In this document: positions 1 through 13,815 of the stretch, in pieces | How positions within the stretch are numbered: position 1 is the first letter of the stretch | How the letters are laid out: each line of letters starts with the position of its first letter | Source: Brachyhypopomus gauderio | Taxonomy: Eukaryota; Chordata; Actinopteri; Gymnotiformes; Hypopomidae | Direction of reading: 5' to 3' | Assembly: GCF_052324685.1 (NCBI RefSeq) | Contig: NC_135218.1 | Coordinates: forward strand, 10,874,516-10,938,515 | DNA: 64,000 bases | Made by a program: the position numbers and the translations under genes | Notes under the pieces: model-generated | Database searches by the model: none | What the model saw: the letters and a program-made list of their open reading frames with translations, nothing else | Told to the model about the DNA's origin: nothing

Positions 1-1157
1 GCTGTGGCGTTGGATTGCGGTGTACTGGGGCAGCGACTGAATTAGGAGGCCTCGCACGTTACACTGTCAGCACCTCATAGAACTGGCTGTAAAGTGCTGC
101 TTAAAAGTCTGACCAAGGCACCGAAGTCATCAATGAGGCAAAGGGCAACATGTGTGCCCTTTTGTCAGGTCCTGTGCAACCTTTTCATATTGTATAGAGA
201 GCATCCGGTCTGGTTACAGATATGACTGTTCTCTCCTCTTTGTTTAACGTGAGTGTTTTGCTTTATGAATTCACACTTGGCCCCATTCTCATTCTCAGGC
301 ACTTGACATTAATCTGTCCTCCTGGAAGTGACAACAGCTACTTATGCAGGACTAAGCATGTGCAACAGTAAACAAAGCAATAAAAGGGGAAACACCACGG
401 TGCACTTGCACACACACAGGTAAGCAGACAGCTTCCAGACCTCTTGTACGAGCGCAGCTCAAGACGATTTCATCATGATCACATTTCTTTTAAAGCCATG
501 CTCACATTCACTGTGCTGCTGAGTCCTCAGAGAGCTATCGCTTTCTTCCAGCATGTGAGACTAAGCAACAGTCTCTAAGCTGCCAGACCCCCATCCCTGA
601 CTCTCTGGTGTAGCTTCTGTTTAATCCTTTCTGGATGATATCATCTTAACACGTGGCTTTTCGGATTTGTGTTTACTTGTATCATTTGAGTAATTCCAAC
701 CGGCACTGACCTTTTCTATCTTGTGCAGTAATCACAGTCAGTAGGAGCTGAACATGCCTGTTTACGTGTGCCAAGGGTTTTGCAAATGCAAAAAAAAAGG
801 CCTGAAGCTTGTTTTTCCCCATTAATAATGTTGATTTGGTTCTTTTTATAAACTGAATCGTCAATGCTTCACTACTTAAGTTCAAACAAATAAATAACAG
901 TCCACACAATGTCTAAAACTTGTTAGGTTGTGTCCATTCTACCACATGTCATTGGCATGGTGTAATTTAACAGAACCATATTCGAAAGGCAAATCAACAG
1001 TGTCTGCAGTCCCAGGCTACTTTAGAGCAGGTTGTTGAACTGTTAGACTCAATGTGCTATATTTAGAAGTCTGGGTAACATGGTAGAGGACAACATGATG
1101 GACAATTCATTGTGCTACAGTCAGCAGACTTCTGGCTGGAGTGTACATCAAAGGCGC

Positions 1158-1210
1158 TCTCTCTCTCTCTCTCTATCTCTCACATACACACACATATGCG
1201 TGCACACACA

Positions 1211-1262
<52 letters not shown>
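1158..1262. repeat. Compound (CT)n-(CA)n microsatellite
   Basis: A short CT run (about 1158-1180) is followed by an imperfect CA stretch and then a pure CA array to about 1262. It creates spurious Thr-His or Cys-Val open frames on both strands. Confidence 0.97.
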
Positions 1263-1264
<2 letters not shown>

Positions 1265-1998
1265 GCTTGTTTTTTAGAGATCATGTTCTTAAGCTTTTGA
1301 ACATGTGGAGTGGTAAATAGTTTGCAGTCTGCCAGAGACAATCTGAGAAGTTCATTTTGCACCCCATTTATCAAGCCCTTCTTCGTTTGCATTCAACATG
1401 TCTTCATGTTTGCCGGTTCTGGATACTGGGAAGCCTGGGTTGCATTTTGTGTTAACAGCAAGGATTACAGGAAACATAGCTCCGTCTATGATTTATGGTA
1501 ATATACCTCACTATATATAGTGTTATTTGGCCTTATTAAATATTGTAGGCAGGGTAGATGACATTCTGTGATATCCTTCTGCTAGTGTTAGGGTCCTGAC
1601 CAGCCCGTTTGTATGTTTTAAATGCATAAAAGTACTACATGAATTTGTTTATTGCATTTATTGTTTATTATAGATTTTTCATTTTGTCAGGAACTTCGAT
1701 TTAAATTAAATAAAAAAACCAATTTGACTAAATTATAAAATGCTCTTGCTACTATTATGACCTTTCTGTTGTTAGGGTCAGGTTTGACCCATGTATAATT
1801 AGAAAACAATAATAACTGCCAAAACTGAAATCATAAACACACAGTTGTGTACTGCATTACATGCAAGACATTTAATCAGCTTTATATTGGAGAAACGAAG
1901 ACATTTGCTAATTGATGTGTTAAACACTTTGAGACCATCAGCATTAAGGATTTGTCATTTCCAGTGGCAAAGCATTACTAATGGACATTAATTTAAAT

Positions 1999-2440
1999 TC
2001 ATATTTGTTTGCATTGGCAGTTTTTTGGATTGATGGAGATATTTAGGGCTCCTTGTTCTTCTTTATGCTGAATATGGTTCTTAATGACATTGGCTATATG
2101 TTTGGGGTTGTTGTTATTGTTGTGGTGCATAATAGATTTGGAGCCAGTTAGACACCTCCCAGATATTACTTTATGATGAATAAGTATTTGCCTGTATTTG
2201 TCAGCATGGAGGACACCACTAATCCAGACCAAATCTCCCACTGCATTTGCTGAAATGCAGCCACAAACATGCAAGGAGCCTCCACCATGATTCACTGTCG
2301 CCTGCAGACACTCAATTTTGACTGCTGTCCAGCCCAACAGCAAAGAACCAGCCTTCAGTTACAGCCAAATATTTCAGTTTTTGACTCCTCACTCTAAAGC
2401 ACCTGCTGCTATTCCCCTGCACCCCAGTACCTGGTTCCAC
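1999..2440 (-). mobile_element. Tc1/mariner transposase remnant
   Basis: Read on the minus strand, 2343-1999 encodes a 114-aa segment with the typical middle of fish Tc1-like transposases: a GGGS...GCISANAVGDLVWI stretch, then KYRQILIHH, then a degraded DNDPKH region in which the Asp is replaced by an Asn run (HHNNNNNPKH). Similar but frame-broken sequence seems to continue upstream to about 2440. No helix-turn-helix half and no terminal inverted repeats are visible. It is a truncated, inactive copy. The Asn run comes from a small GTT/ATT repeat at about 2106-2122. Confidence 0.85.
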
Positions 2441-3755
2441 TCATTTCTGCCTGGGGGAGACGTGGCTGGTGGAGTATAGCTGCCGTGTGGCATGCTGCTC
2501 AGTCTGTATGACCTGTGACATGAAGCTGTCTTCCACAACCTCACCTTTATAGCACTTTGGCTGTTCTTTATCCAGTTTTAAGCTTCCTATATAGCCATTT
2601 CTGTTCCAGTTAATGTCCGTGTTTCCACCTACATACGAAAAATTATATTTTTCACCTGTTTCATATAACTGGTTTATTATAAAGCTTATATAATCCCTGA
2701 TTTTTGTGCAAGTGTGCCGATGCTCTTTTGAAGGCAATTAAGGGTAGTAACACTAAACTTTGATTTGATTTAAAGTTGCTCTAACAAACCACATAAAGAT
2801 GCCACATTATGTAATGTATCTCTCATGCATAATATGGCTCTGTAAATAACATGGTTGGGATTTCTTTTGTATGTATAAGACGTCATGCTGCAATGTTTGG
2901 ATTTCTAGAAATTCCTAATGTTTTGGTTAATAATATGTTTATGGACAACACTGTAATTTAATTATGCATACTGTACCATCTATCTGAGCATTTTAAAGTG
3001 CATAAGCAAAAGGGTTGCTGCTTTCATTTGCAAATATGTTCATAGCCATGCTGCTGTGGGTTGGCTCAGAGCCAGCCTATTCAAATACCGCCAAAGTCCC
3101 ACATATCCACGTAAGCAACTCATTATGGGACCCTGATAAACTTTTATTTGAGGACACACCTTGGGAGACCTCAGTACTGTTCTGCTATCACTATGTTATT
3201 GTTGTGCTATTATTGTGCTATCATAATGCTATCGGTGTGAAACCAGCTCGAGACTGTTCCAAACAGAGTGCTGAAGGGTGTGCAGGGCTATGTGTGGGGG
3301 TGTGTGTCATACAGGCCTTGCATGAGAGAAGACGTAAATGAGGGGAAAAAAATGACAAGGCACTTCTTTGTACTGTCCACTGTTCCACAGCATGCTTTCA
3401 GGCCCACTCTTGCACCAATACACACACGCACACACACGCTCAGCTGAGACGAATGCACTTGGAATTCCTTAAGCAGTCTCCCTGTGTTTTCTGTGGTGTG
3501 TGTGTGAGTGTAAAACAATGAGCCTTAGAAAGCAATGTGCTCAGACCGGACGGGGCTCTGTGCACTATGTTCTTGGAAAGTGAGGTGTGGAGAGGAGAGT
3601 TGGCCGACCGGCAGCAGGCTGCTATTCTGGATGTAGCAAGTGACCAAACAACACAGGAAGATCTCGCATGCTGCACAAACAGGTCAAAAAGGAGCTAAAA
3701 TGGGAGTAAATTTTTGATCCATCTATATTTTGTTTATTTGTCTTAATGGGGTGAA

Positions 3756-3867
<112 letters not shown>

Positions 3868-4393
3868 AATGCTTGCCTACAACCAATTTGCTGAGGTTCT
3901 GAAACACAGCATAAACAGTCAACTTCAAAGGTTTCAGCAAATTCTGGTTTGCCTGTGGCTGGTTTGTATTTGTCGGAGCGAGTCAGCACAGGGACACAGA
4001 CTCACTAGTGTCTGCCTTTGAGCACTGACCTTAACATCTTATTAATGGGTCTTACCCACGGTGCGTCATTAGCAGGAAAGAGCCTTTAAAACAGCAGCTT
4101 AAGAGGATGAAACTCTCCACCAACTCTCCTCATACAGTGTGTGCCAGAAGACAATGACATTGACTTTCTGAAGATCTCCACTGGACTTCCAGTCAGGCTG
4201 TTTTGTGCAGGGCTGTAGACACGGTGCCTGTTACTTTCAAACACAGAAACATACAGATGCTCACACAGTCAGGTTTCTTCTGCACATTATAGAATTTTAG
4301 AAATATTTTTGCATCCTTTTGAGAGTATCTTATGTATTAGTGTTTGATTCATTGCATCAGGGACTGTTGAACATCTCAATCGTTTCCTATCAT

Positions 4394-4549
<156 letters not shown>

Positions 4550-5996
4550 CCTTCATCTATGGGCTAAACACAAAGGCAGGTCAGATGTGTTGACGTTCCA
4601 GATGTATTTACTCATCACACGTATGTGGGTTTGGTTATTTGAGCACTTTATCATGGTTTGATTGAGTGCTTTAAGAGCATAGGTGTAGTTGTGTGTCACC
4701 TTTTACTTCACGTGATGGAGTGCGTTGTAATCTGTACTTCCGGAGTTAGACTTCACCACGCTACCTGGAATCACTGCTGTTGATGCATATCGCCACAGTA
4801 TTCCAGTTTTATTGTCATATAGATAACCACAGGTCCACAGTTGACGAGTCAGTCTGTCATCAGGGAGTGGCCTTCACTATAGATAACGCAGTTTCTATAC
4901 TGTACATACTTGCAAGCTGAACTCTAGGAATGTGTACTTTGCAGAAGTTAGAAGCCCCGTAAATCTGCCTTCTTTAATGATATACTACAATGGCTTGTCG
5001 CTGTCATTACGTAAGGTAGTTTGATGAAGTAGCACTCGTGTTACACAACTGGCTAGCAAAGCTTTATACAGGAGTAAGGCCACTATGTACAATATGTAGA
5101 AAATCTATGACCAATACATAACATTGCAAGCTACATGTTAGGCTTTTGTGTGTCTTTGTGTACACACACTAATAATTGTGTGTATATACACATGCTTATA
5201 GTGTATACTTAATTTGTATACTAGATATTAGAATTGTAAGTGTATTGCAGCTAGCATACTGAGTGAAACCAAGTGAAGGATTGGGTAAGGACCCCACGCT
5301 GAAGGTCCTTATGTGGCCCATTATATCTTGCCTGCTTACCTGGCCCATGGCTGGGCCTGTAGGTCTGATGGTCAGCATGTAAGGTCCTACAAATGACCAT
5401 CTGTGGGTTTTTATGAGTTGCATGCCTGTGCATGGTATGATAGTGTATTATTAGCCTTTGCGTCTGACTGTAGGTGGTATTTATAGTTTTGGTATTAGTC
5501 AGTGATTTGTGGAGGATTTGCTCTGAGCTGTCTGGTCAGCACATGATGGGTGAGGTCCTCTATTTTCCACCACTGCTGCCCCGCACTGGGACAGTGGGTG
5601 CTGAGGTTCCGGGGAATGACGCTGTGTGCTGGTGAGATTACTTCATGCCTATCAATATTGCTTGTATTTATTTATTTGTGTTTGTGTGTGCATGCACAAG
5701 TAAGTGCATATGCCTGGCACTGGCCTTTTGTGTTTTAAACATATTTTTATGTACGTTTGTGTGTTTGTTATATGTAAAAAGTAACAACTGGTTGACTACA
5801 TGCTTTGAATACTTGTGTCTATCCTGGCTATCTCTCCTCTGTCACTCTTTTTCTCTTCCTCTCTTTTGATCTCACTCATCCTCCATTCTTCCACCCTTTA
5901 ATCAATCATCAGCTTCACAAAGTATTTGATGATTCAATCATTAACTCACATAGGCGATGTTAATCTCTTGTAGTTTGGTACACACCCACACACACA

Positions 5997-5998
<2 letters not shown>

Positions 5999-6060
<62 letters not shown>
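5999..6060. repeat. (CT)n microsatellite
   Basis: About 30 CT units, preceded by a short CA run. No gene association is visible. Confidence 0.97.
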
Positions 6061-6062
<2 letters not shown>

Positions 6063-8429
6063 CAGGCAGTAATGACTATAATGTCCTGTCTGGGTCACAT
6101 TGATGTTTGCCTGTGACCCCTTTGCTCTCATGCCAAATGCAGGCAAGACAAAACTCAGAGAGAAGTGCACATGCATCTTTCTAAATGCACTTTGTGTCAC
6201 AGATAAAGACTACACAGAAAACCCACTTATGCACACACAGACATTCTTAGCTTATGAAGCATCATAACTCGGACTCTAGTCTTTGTATCTTTAACCCCCA
6301 TTGTGCTTCTTACGACATTCGAAGTCTTTTGCGTTCACGAGCGTCAGGCTTGGCCTCAGTGCCAGGCTCTTACTGGGTTACCACAACGCTGTTGCTCCTG
6401 ACGTTTCCGTCTCGTTGTGGGAGACCTGGCAGCTTCTCGTAGGACTCTGCACCTTAACGTGCTCATTAAGTTTGACAAAGACGCCCGTGCCACCGTGTCC
6501 CACCCCAGGCAGCCACACCTGCTCCAGCTCCTCCCTGCTTCAAACAGCCTCGGTTCAGAAGGTGACCAGCTCTAATTAGATAAATACCATGCTCCACCCG
6601 CCATTTACCGTCTTGCCATGTGACGTATGTTCCCTATTCAGAGAATTGTTTCCTGTTCCACAAGCTGCTCCTATGAACTGCAACGATGCTAATTGATGGC
6701 AAGCTGCAATTCTCTCACATTCACCCCACTGGGGATCAGCATGTTTCACAAGCAGGACCATTCAGACTCGTTTGTCATTTGTCTCTCATTTCATGCGAGC
6801 GGTATGGCTGGCGAGCCAACCATGTCAGTGCATGTGCCTACTGACATGTAGCTAAGGATACTCGTTAATGAAAAAGCAAGAAAAGCATAATACCATTCTG
6901 TCCATTTCATTCCTTCATCACCAGTTCAGAAGACGGCTGGTGCAGTAGCTCACAGATCAAAACCGTAGGCATTTGTGATCATATGACCATAGCTTTCATG
7001 TGCTGGCATGTAAGACATTTCTTAAGTTAAAATTGTGTTTTTGTTTTGGTACAATGTGGGGCTGTGCTAGACATGTCTTTGTGGATATATGAATGTTTGA
7101 GTGACACTACCTAAGTATGGATCCCTGCATAAGCTATATTCTGGGTCACTGATGCAGCGAAAGCCACGCCACTGCTGCAGGTTACGTGAAATACCCAAAA
7201 TGTAAAGTGGATCTATATTTAGAATGATAAAAGTAAATGATATGCCCTTATTGAAGATGCTATGTCAAAGAACTTAGGGGAAATAAAAATTCACCATATA
7301 AAACTTCACTCTATTTATATTTAAATAAATAACATTTGAGGCTCTTATAACAATAGAAATGTCACTTTCCAGACAAAAACCTTCACTGCAAATAGCATAT
7401 CAGTCAGTATTCAAAGAAATAACTGTCAAACAACTAGAACACCTGTTTTTAATAATGTAGTGTTTAAAAGGCAACTGACAGGTACCTGGCAGTACATCTT
7501 AACAGAGATGTTTGCCATCGGCTTTGTGAGGGATTAGCGGAACAAAACCTTTTACTGTTAAACACTTTCAGACCATTAATACTTTTAAAGTGGTCTGCGC
7601 TGAAATACCTGCAGGAACTGACGGCTTTAGCGGACTTAAGCTAGGCTGCTCCAAGTTGTGTGGAGCCACGACTCTTTGCTTTACTTTGGCCCATTTTTCC
7701 ATTGGTGAATTCCAGACCAATGGATTAGACAAAGACTTAAATCAAGCTTACTGCCTGTGGTCCAGCAACACCCAGCCAACAATCCCCTTCACATAATTTA
7801 TATTCTTCACAATCTGGCTCATCCATGGTCTATGACTTTATCTGTCTTTCTTGTGGGGACTGTTAGGGACTTTTTATATTACATGTAAGGACTGTACTGA
7901 CTCCACCCTAACTTCTCTTACATGGACTTCACCCATCTGATCTTACCATATATATTTTACTCTAACTCTCAGCTGTAATTTCTGCTCTTTCCACTCTGTT
8001 CAACATAACTATACCATATCCACGCCTATCGAACTGTAACGCTGGCTATTGTCTACCAACTGCCTGCCACGTTTCCAATTTTTTTTTTATTTCCCCTTTG
8101 AAATTCTCTTCACATCAATTCCCTTTGTTTCGTGAATCTGTCAACACGGACAGCTGGTACCCGTCGCTCCTTCCACCTGTTCGACGGCTCCTCTCCACTT
8201 TTTAAATGGCGTGGCACAACGTATGCCGCACGCGCTCTCTACATGTCGGAGCAGAAAAACAGCTGAGTCTAAACCCCCCATCCCCCACCTACACCTCCCC
8301 CTCCCCGTCTCCACCCCCTCCCCCATGTTTTTTACGCCGATTTCTTCCTCCCCTCCCCCACTCTGCTTCTTTTCCGCTGCCTCTCCTTTGTTTGCCTGCT
8401 GCTGTCAGACGGTTGCCACCCCGACACGC

Positions 8430-8880
8430 TTCCCGACACTGTGATTGGTGTGTTCGCTGTAGAGGCGGAGTCACGCTTCGAGCAGTTACATTTTTACTTG
8501 TCCAGCGCGGAGGTTCTGTGTCAGACTAACGTTAGTGAGCGATGTGATGTAGCGCACGACGGCTAACTAACGGCTACTAACGGTTTTTTTTGCCGTTTGG
8601 TACTTTTAAAATAAAAGTCTAAACGATAAGCGCGTTAAATTCGACCTGGGTGATCCAAAAAAAAATTTTTAAACACGGATTTAGACTCCATTCTCTTTCT
8701 TTTGTCTCAGCCTTCCTCCTTCCTGTTTTTCTTTCTGTCCCGCAGTGCTCGTCGCTCCGTACGAACGAACGAGAGCGTAAAAAACGGAAGACAAATAACG
8801 CTGACAGGGAGCCGGTCTCTCTCTCCTCTCTCCCCGTGTCTAAACCTCTGCGGGGTCCGACTGCAGAGTCTTGATGCCCG
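8430..8880 (+). promoter_or_regulatory. ip6k2: Probable ip6k2 promoter and 5' leader
   Basis: Base composition changes here from AT-rich to CpG-containing. An inverted CCAAT box (ATTGG, 8444-8448) and a GC-box-like AGGCGGAG lie in a likely core promoter. A long pyrimidine tract ends in CCGCAG at 8745, a strong candidate 3' splice site for the 5' UTR part of the first coding exon, which would place an untranslated exon upstream (about 8450-8600). The leader and start codon follow. Promoter position and leader splicing are inferred. Confidence 0.5.
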
Positions 8881-8886
8881 TTGAGG

Positions 8887-10369
8887 ATGAGCCCAACCAT
8901 CGAGCGGATGGAGAGCGAACAGCAGATGTGTTTGGGGAAGGGGGTCTTGCTTGAGCCCTTCGTGCACCAAGTAGGAGGCCACTCGTGTGTGCTTCGCTTC
9001 GGGGAGCAGACCATCTGCAAACCCCTCATCCCCCGGGAGCACCAGTTCTATAAAAGTCTCCCCGTGGCGATGCGGAAGTTCACACCGCAGTACCGAGGTA
9101 AGTGGCAGCAGCGTTAGCAGCCTTCACGGCCTGTTCCTCCGAGCTCTCTTTCTCTCTCTCTGTCTATCCCTCCCTCCCTCTCTCTCTGTTCCTCTCTCTG
9201 TAGGTATATAAAACTGAGTTTGTCGTTGCTTTTTTTTGGTCAACCAAAACCAAAATGCCCACAGTGTTCGTGGTTTATGTTGTGAAGGTTTACGGTAGCC
9301 AGCTAAATATCGTGAGTGACCGTCAGGTGCAGTGGAGTGAGGTGACAGTTCACCCAACTGTCCACACGGTGGCGCTTCACGCAGTGTTGTTGTGTTGTGG
9401 TGGCGCTGTCGGACGCTCAACGCCAGGTAAGCCTGTCTTCCAAAGGTCGAAGGAGGTGTGGACGTAAAAGTTATCCCAGCGCTTATCCTTTGGTAAGAGG
9501 ATGATATTTGATATTTGGCCGCGATCAAACGTGATGACCGTGGATCAACAGCATTAAAACTCCCCTCTTTACATTTTTTTCCCATTGGCACAAAGGAAAC
9601 ATGACATTTTTACCTCACGTCAACCTACCTTCATCCATAAACATATTTAAGGTGTTTTTGTTTGTTTTTTTATATTAAGACAAAATTTAATACCACTGTG
9701 ATGTACCGTCTTATGAGTGGCCAGTACAAAATATGTTGACTGTTCTGAATCCTGTTGTTTATTTCTGTTATTGTTTTTCATTTTAAGAGAAGCTCTGATA
9801 TTGTACATTCACTGCATGTACAGTAATGTATGTTGAATAACAACTAAGACTATTATCTTTTTGGGTTCATTATGCCTCTTATGGCATGTGTCAGTGTGAG
9901 CAAAATCTGCCTTATTTTGTCATCAGTTGAAATGATGCTGAAGTCTGTATTGTGCTTCTACTTTTCTCTTGCTTCTGTTTTCTCTGACTCACTGCATACA
10001 CACGGAGGGTAACATGGCCAACATGAGCTGAAAGTCATGGACTGGTTAGGAAGTGGGACTGAGCAGAAATGAAAATGACTGAAATTACTTGTACATAAAG
10101 CACTGAGGTTTTGTGCTGTGATTTTTGCATATGCTCTTTCATCCTTATTGTAATGCATTTGTGCTGCTGTGATGGGAGCATTAGACCAGTGGATCTGGTT
10201 TTGCTTATGAATACATATTTTTTGTTAATAAATTCACTTTGTTTTCAAATCTTATGGCTGGTGTTCTTTCTTAGTGGTTTGTGTGCTTGCTTTGGACGGA
10301 GTGAAACCATAACCGTGTTGCAGGCTTTGTAGTTCCTCTTGCCTCTCCCCCTCTCCTCGCATCTCTTTG

Positions 10370-10409
<40 letters not shown>

Positions 10410-11240
10410 CCTCTGCTTTCTCCACGTATCTCCCATTCTCTGTCTGTTGTGGACTTGTCTGATCTCTATCAGGTTAGGAGAAGGCTGTGCAGTGGCTCTG
10501 TAACTTTTGTAAAACGCTGGAAAGCTTGTAAGAACAAAAAAAGAGTGCAGTGGGTAAGAGATGCCAAACATTTCCCAGAATGCCTGTTTTTGAGCTGGGG
10601 ACTCTGACTCCGTTTAAATAATGAAGTAAGTGTGCCGTGTCCCCCGACCCTTCAGAGTAACGTCACCGTCCTTTTCCTACTGCTGTCTGTGTAGGTGTGG
10701 TCTCTGTGAGCTTTGAGGAAGACGAGGAGGGGAACCTGTGTCTCGTGGCCTATCCGCTGCATAACGAGCTGGATGATCTGGAGAACATGGAATCCTTGGC
10801 TGACCTGGAACCCAAGAACAAGATGAAGTGGTCCAATAAGATGTTGCTGGATAACGAAGGCTACACTAAGGACAGGAGACACATGCGCAAGGACAAAGAC
10901 AAGAGGTAATCAGACACCCTAAGTCTGCAAAGGACAACATGTCATTAGTTTAAAGTGACTCCCTTAGTCTTTTTTGTTTTGTCCACACACACACACACCC
11001 CACCACCACATATCCCTCCTTGCAAACAGAAGAGTTTCACTAAACTGTGAATCCTTTGTAGAAGTCTAAGGCCTAACGCCCCAGTGGCAGTAAAGAACTA
11101 TCCTGCTCTGTCCTCCTGCTCTTGTTCAGCTTGGCATGGATTTTGCAACTGACACAATAAGTATGAGCAGTCACCTCTTCACCATTGTCATGGTGACACC
11201 TTGAGCACACTGCCCCACCTACCAGAAGATGCGCATTTAG

Positions 11241-11309
<69 letters not shown>

Positions 11310-13014
11310 TTTGTCCACAACACCAAGTGGGGTGTGTGGAACTGGAGCATGACCCAGAGATTTGTTTCTGACCTCATTCTGAACTCGGTCTCGCTTCTGT
11401 TTGCCAGTTGATCCAAGCTAACCCTTTCAGCACCAGTGAACTCCAGTTAACTAGAAACACGATGTTTTCTGCTTTTCGAAAGGACAGGACAGTTTTCATT
11501 AAATTTGTCCTATCTGATCTAGATCAGAGTTTAGAAGCCAACATCTGTAGTCATTGCCTTAACAGGTGGCCAGTCGATCTTTTCTCAGCAAGCGTAACCA
11601 GTGTGTCTCTCCGTGTCTCCCCCCCCCCGTCTCCCCCTGTCTCTCCGTGTCTCCCCCCCATCTCCCCGTGTCTCCGCAGCCTGAAGCGGGAGGAGGAGCT
11701 GGACTGGTTCCAGCAGGCTGAGGTGCTGCACTACAGCCTGGAGAGGAGTAACGCCTCGCGGCCGCAGATCAAGCACAACCCCTGGAGCCTCAAGTGCCAC
11801 CAGCAGCACCTGCAGAGGATGAAGGAGAACGCCAAGCACCGCAACCAGTACAGTATCCTTCAGCCCGGCGGCCCGATGAGCGGCCCAACGGCGCCACGCA
11901 GGGCTCGGACGCGCTCTGCCACGTTGTTTTTAAAAGGGGGGAAGTGAAGCCGCTTGGCCCGTGTGATCATCTGAAAGCTTCGCTGTTTCGAGGGGAACTC
12001 GCGTTCCCTTTTAGGAAGTAAATCGTTAAAAAACGAACGGTACACGAAGGTTGGGTCGTACAGGTGAGGTTATCGTGTTCGACGACCTTGAACGGCAGCG
12101 AGGTGCGGTGGGCGTTTTTGCCTTGACCTTCTCGCCCCAGAGTTCATCCTGCTGGAGAACCTGACCTGGCGCCACAGGGTGCCGTGCGTGCTGGACCTGA
12201 AGATGGGCACGCGGCAGCACGGGGACGACGCCTCCGAGGAGAAGAAGGAGATGCAGATCCGAAAGTGCCAGCAGAGCACGTCGGCCAGCATCGGCGTGCG
12301 GCTGTGCGGCATGCAGGTGAGGTCCGGCTACGCGCCGCACACACGCGCGTGTGCCGCTCCACTTTCCTAACCGCGAACGTGATACGAAGGCTCGCGTTAC
12401 CGGTAACCGTGTGTGACGGGCGATCGTGTTGTTCTCCGCAGGTCTATCAGTCCGACTCGGGCCAGCTCATGTTCATGAACAAGTACCACGGGCGCAAGCT
12501 GACCCTGTCCGGCTTCAAGGAGGCCCTCTTCCAGTTCTTCCACGACGGACGGCGTCTGCGTCACGAGCTGCTGTCTCCTGTGCTGCGGCGTCTGCGGGAG
12601 ATGCAGGCGGCGCTGGAGGCCTGCGAGAGCTACCGCTTCTACTCCAGCTCCCTGCTCATCATCTACGACGGCGAGCCGCCCCGCTCGCGACGCTCTCCCG
12701 AGGACGGCCTCTCGGACGAGGAGGAAGAGGAGGAGGAGGAAGAAGACGAGGAGGCTGGCGCGTTGGGGTTCCGCGGAGGAGGCGGGGCCAGCGGCGGAGC
12801 GGGAGGCGGAGCCGGCTCGGCCGTGGCCTGCCGGGGATCCCGGCTGGTCCCCGGGCCCGCCGTGGACGTGCGCATGATTGACTTTGCCCACACCACATGC
12901 AGACACTACAGGGAGGACAGCGTGGTGCACGAGGGTCAGGACAGTGGCTACATCTTCGGCTTACAGAACCTCATCACCATCATTTCCCAGCTGGAGGAAC
13001 ACAGCACTGACTAA
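8887..13014 (+). CDS. ip6k2: Inositol hexakisphosphate kinase 2 (IP6K2), 5 coding exons
   Basis: Coding exons: 8887-9097, 10695-10905, 11680-11852, 12141-12316, 12442-13014; all GT-AG, phases agree, 447 aa. IP6 kinases phosphorylate InsP6 to 5-InsP7, an inositol pyrophosphate acting in growth and apoptosis signalling. The family motif PxxxDxKxG is at residues 213-221 (PCVLDLKMG), followed by TRQHGDDAS. The SSLL motif is at 325-329, and the metal/ATP-binding IDF motif is at 403-405 within DVRMIDFAH. The N-terminus (MSP...[20 protein letters not shown]) and the [20 protein letters not shown] stretch match IP6K2 better than IP6K1 or IP6K3. The ATG at 8887 fits the family start; the second Met (8908) is less likely. 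The loop between the SSLL and IDF motifs carries an acidic run (about 12 Glu/Asp) and a Gly/Ala-rich stretch. Whether this is the a or b teleost copy cannot be told. Confidence 0.96.
10374..10407. repeat. (CT)n microsatellite in ip6k2 intron 1
   Basis: A short CT array inside the 1.6-kb first intron, about 290 bp before exon 2. Confidence 0.95.
11244..11309. repeat. (GT)n microsatellite in ip6k2 intron 2
   Basis: About 33 GT units. The downstream end of the same intron (about 11610-11677) is a CCCCGTCTCC-type pyrimidine repeat leading to the exon 3 acceptor. Confidence 0.96.
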
Positions 13015-13815
13015 AGGTGGCCCACTAGGGCCCCTCACGGCTCCGGAGGCACCAGCTGACTGGGGGTGGACACGCGTCTCTTCCCCAAAAACCTCTGTCC
13101 CATGTCGGTCTTGTCTTTTCGTTCCTTAACGTTTCTCCTGCTCTTTCAACCATCCCAGGTCGATGGGACAATAATTTCCCTAGAAACTCCACAGGTGTTT
13201 TTGTGTCTGTTTCTTTGCTGTTTTTGTGTTCATAGAGGATTTGTAAGGGTTGAAGGCCCCGACACTGAGGGTGTGGCACTGGTTTGTCGTACATGACTCA
13301 GTGAACAGTAGCATTCCTCACAGTCTTCCGTGCTACTGTTTAAAGGTCCCCACACCCTGTTTTCCATATGTACAAGCAAAAACATATTTCCACGGTAAAT
13401 AATGATCTGACTCCAGTCACACACCCATTCCAAAAGAAGGGTCTAGCACTTGCAACTTGCACTCAGATATTTGCTCGTGCTTGTATGGAGAGCAAATAGA
13501 GAATGGATGAAGAGACTGCTCAGGGGCGTTGAAAAATCCCTCAACTTCTTCCATTGAAAAGCCGATGACATGGTAGAAACACACAGAAATGACAATAGAG
13601 CTTTATTTATTTGACATAATGTATTTCTTAAAGAAACTAAAAAAAAAAGCAAAAATTAAAACCATGAATGCAGACAAAACTACATTCCATGTTATTAATA
13701 TTATAATAATGATATTAATAAATATTATTTGACATGTTCAAATACCTCTCTTATATGTGTGTTGTCAACATTTATGTTGAAGGACGAATAAAAATGCTTT
13801 TGGTAAGTCTTGAAT
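13015..13815 (+). other. ip6k2: ip6k2 3' UTR with poly(A) signal
   Basis: Noncoding sequence follows the TAA at 13012-13014. The best poly(A) signal is AATAAA at 13787-13792, within an AT-rich stretch and followed by a T-rich segment. The UTR end near 13810 is inferred. Confidence 0.65.

Noticed and set aside
8206-8529. 107-aa frame in the ip6k2 promoter region
   Set aside because: Low-complexity Pro/Ser/Leu translation of a pyrimidine-rich CpG stretch; no family resemblance, and it overlaps the likely promoter.
12397-12930. 177-aa frame antisense to ip6k2 exon 5, plus a 151-aa frame on the same strand
   Set aside because: They are shadows of a GC-rich coding exon whose true frame carries the SSLL and IDF motifs.
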